Part shown: piece after piece, positions 5,218 to 5,558 of the stretch
Numbering within the stretch: the first letter of the stretch is position 1
Layout: each line of letters starts with the position of its first letter
Source of the DNA: an uncultured Eubacteriales bacterium
GTDB taxonomy: Bacteria; Bacillota_A; Clostridia; Oscillospirales; Oscillospiraceae
NCBI GenBank assembly: GCA_949742895.1
Contig: CATJRT010000072.1
Coordinates: 1-5,558, forward strand
Reading direction: 5' to 3'
DNA length: 5,558 nucleotides
Notes under the pieces: generated by a model
Database searches by the model: none
What the model was told of the DNA's origin: nothing
The model's input: only the letters and a program-made list of their open reading frames with translations
Translations under genes and position numbers: made by a program

Positions 5218-5558
5218 TCACGACGGCGCCGCGCTATTGCTCAAGTAATATCCCACACCCCACTTGGTAAGGATGTGCTCCGGGCTGGCGGGGTCCGGCT
5301 CCAGCTTCTCCCGCAGGCGGCGGATATGAACGTCCACCGTGCGGAACTCCCCGATATACTCGTAGCCCCACACCAGGTTCAGCAGGTTTTCCCGGCTGTA
5401 TACCCGGCCTGGATTCTGCATCAGCAGTACCATCAGGTCGAATTCCTTGGCGGTGAGCTCCACCGGCTGGCCGTCCGACCAGGCCGCCCGCTCGGCAAGG
5501 TCCAGGGTGATGCTGCCGTGGGTGAGCCGGTCGGCCTCCCGCTGCTGCTGGGCTGACG
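5218..5558 (-). CDS. OmpR/PhoB-family response regulator, C-terminal DNA-binding part (partial, runs off window end)
   Basis: The last 112 residues of a response regulator are present. They form a complete winged-helix output domain: GSITLDLAERAAWSDGQPVE (beta platform), LTAKEFDLMVLLMQNPGRVYS, RENLLNLVWGYEYIGEFRTVDVHIRRLREKLEP (recognition helix and its lead-in) and the wing ILTKWGVGYYLSN. This is a near-textbook OmpR/PhoB trans_reg_C domain. The receiver domain with the phospho-accepting aspartate lies outside the window; at the usual 225-235 residues about half the protein is missing. The reading frame is open without interruption to the window edge, so the GTG at 5463 is an internal valine and not a start. 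The stop (TGA, 5220-5218) is 36 bases from the kinase GTG, in the common regulator-then-kinase order. It should bind direct repeats at target promoters once phosphorylated by the kinase. Confidence 0.95.
   Translation of the reverse strand, partial: SAQQQREADRLTHGSITLDLAERAAWSDGQPVELTAKEFDLMVLLMQNPGRVYSRENLLNLVWGYEYIGEFRTVDVHIRRLREKLEPDPASPEHILTKWGVGYYLSNSAAPS

Noticed and set aside
5461..5463. GTG at 5463 as the start of a separate 81-residue protein
   Set aside because: The frame continues unbroken to the window edge and encodes the expected first strands of the OmpR-type DNA-binding domain, so this is an internal valine of a truncated response regulator.
4375..5556. Long open frame on the plus strand (about 393 codons) across the kinase and regulator genes
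   Set aside because: It is an antisense shadow of GC-rich coding DNA. Its translation is rich in His, Gln, Arg and Pro with no recognisable domain, while the minus-strand frames carry full kinase and regulator motifs.

Overview
The window is a GC-rich (roughly 60% by eye) bacterial chromosome segment in which every supported gene lies on the minus strand. The signs point to a high-GC Firmicute (Clostridia, of the Oscillospiraceae / Flavonifractor-like kind). These are strong AGGAGG-type ribosome sites, a two-component operon followed by a GerMN lipoprotein, a Firmicute-style ABC-2 ATPase, and a MerR protein with a membrane tail. This placement is inferred from style and not from a database match.

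Read in the direction of transcription (high to low coordinates), the window holds three units. (1) 5558-2834 is a two-component signalling operon: the C-terminal half of an OmpR/PhoB-type response regulator (cut by the window end), a two-TM HAMP sensor histidine kinase, and, overlapping it by 4 bases (ATGA), a lipoprotein with two GerMN-like repeats. The layout resembles the actinobacterial MtrA-MtrB-LpqB set. (2) 2833-1342 holds a 182-base intergenic stretch with a prominent imperfect inverted repeat and smaller hairpins, then a complete O-acetylhomoserine sulfhydrylase gene (metY) that ends two bases before a near-ideal intrinsic terminator. (3) 1321-1 starts with a promoter whose -35 and -10 are 19 bp apart around an imperfect dyad, the classic arrangement for MerR-family control. 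It drives a MerR-family regulator that carries two C-terminal transmembrane helices, then a YbjQ-family protein overlapping merR by 20 bases, then the start of an ABC transporter ATPase that runs off the window.

How they work together: unit 1 should sense the cell envelope, with the lipoprotein a likely extracytoplasmic partner of the kinase. Unit 2 is sulfur assimilation into homocysteine/methionine. Unit 3 looks like a self-regulated envelope or drug-response module in which a membrane-tethered MerR controls itself, a YbjQ protein and an ABC transporter. No RNA genes, CRISPR arrays, insertion sequences or phage genes were seen. The points most worth follow-up are the membrane-tethered MerR and its operator, the RR-HK-GerMN trio, and the structured repeat upstream of metY.
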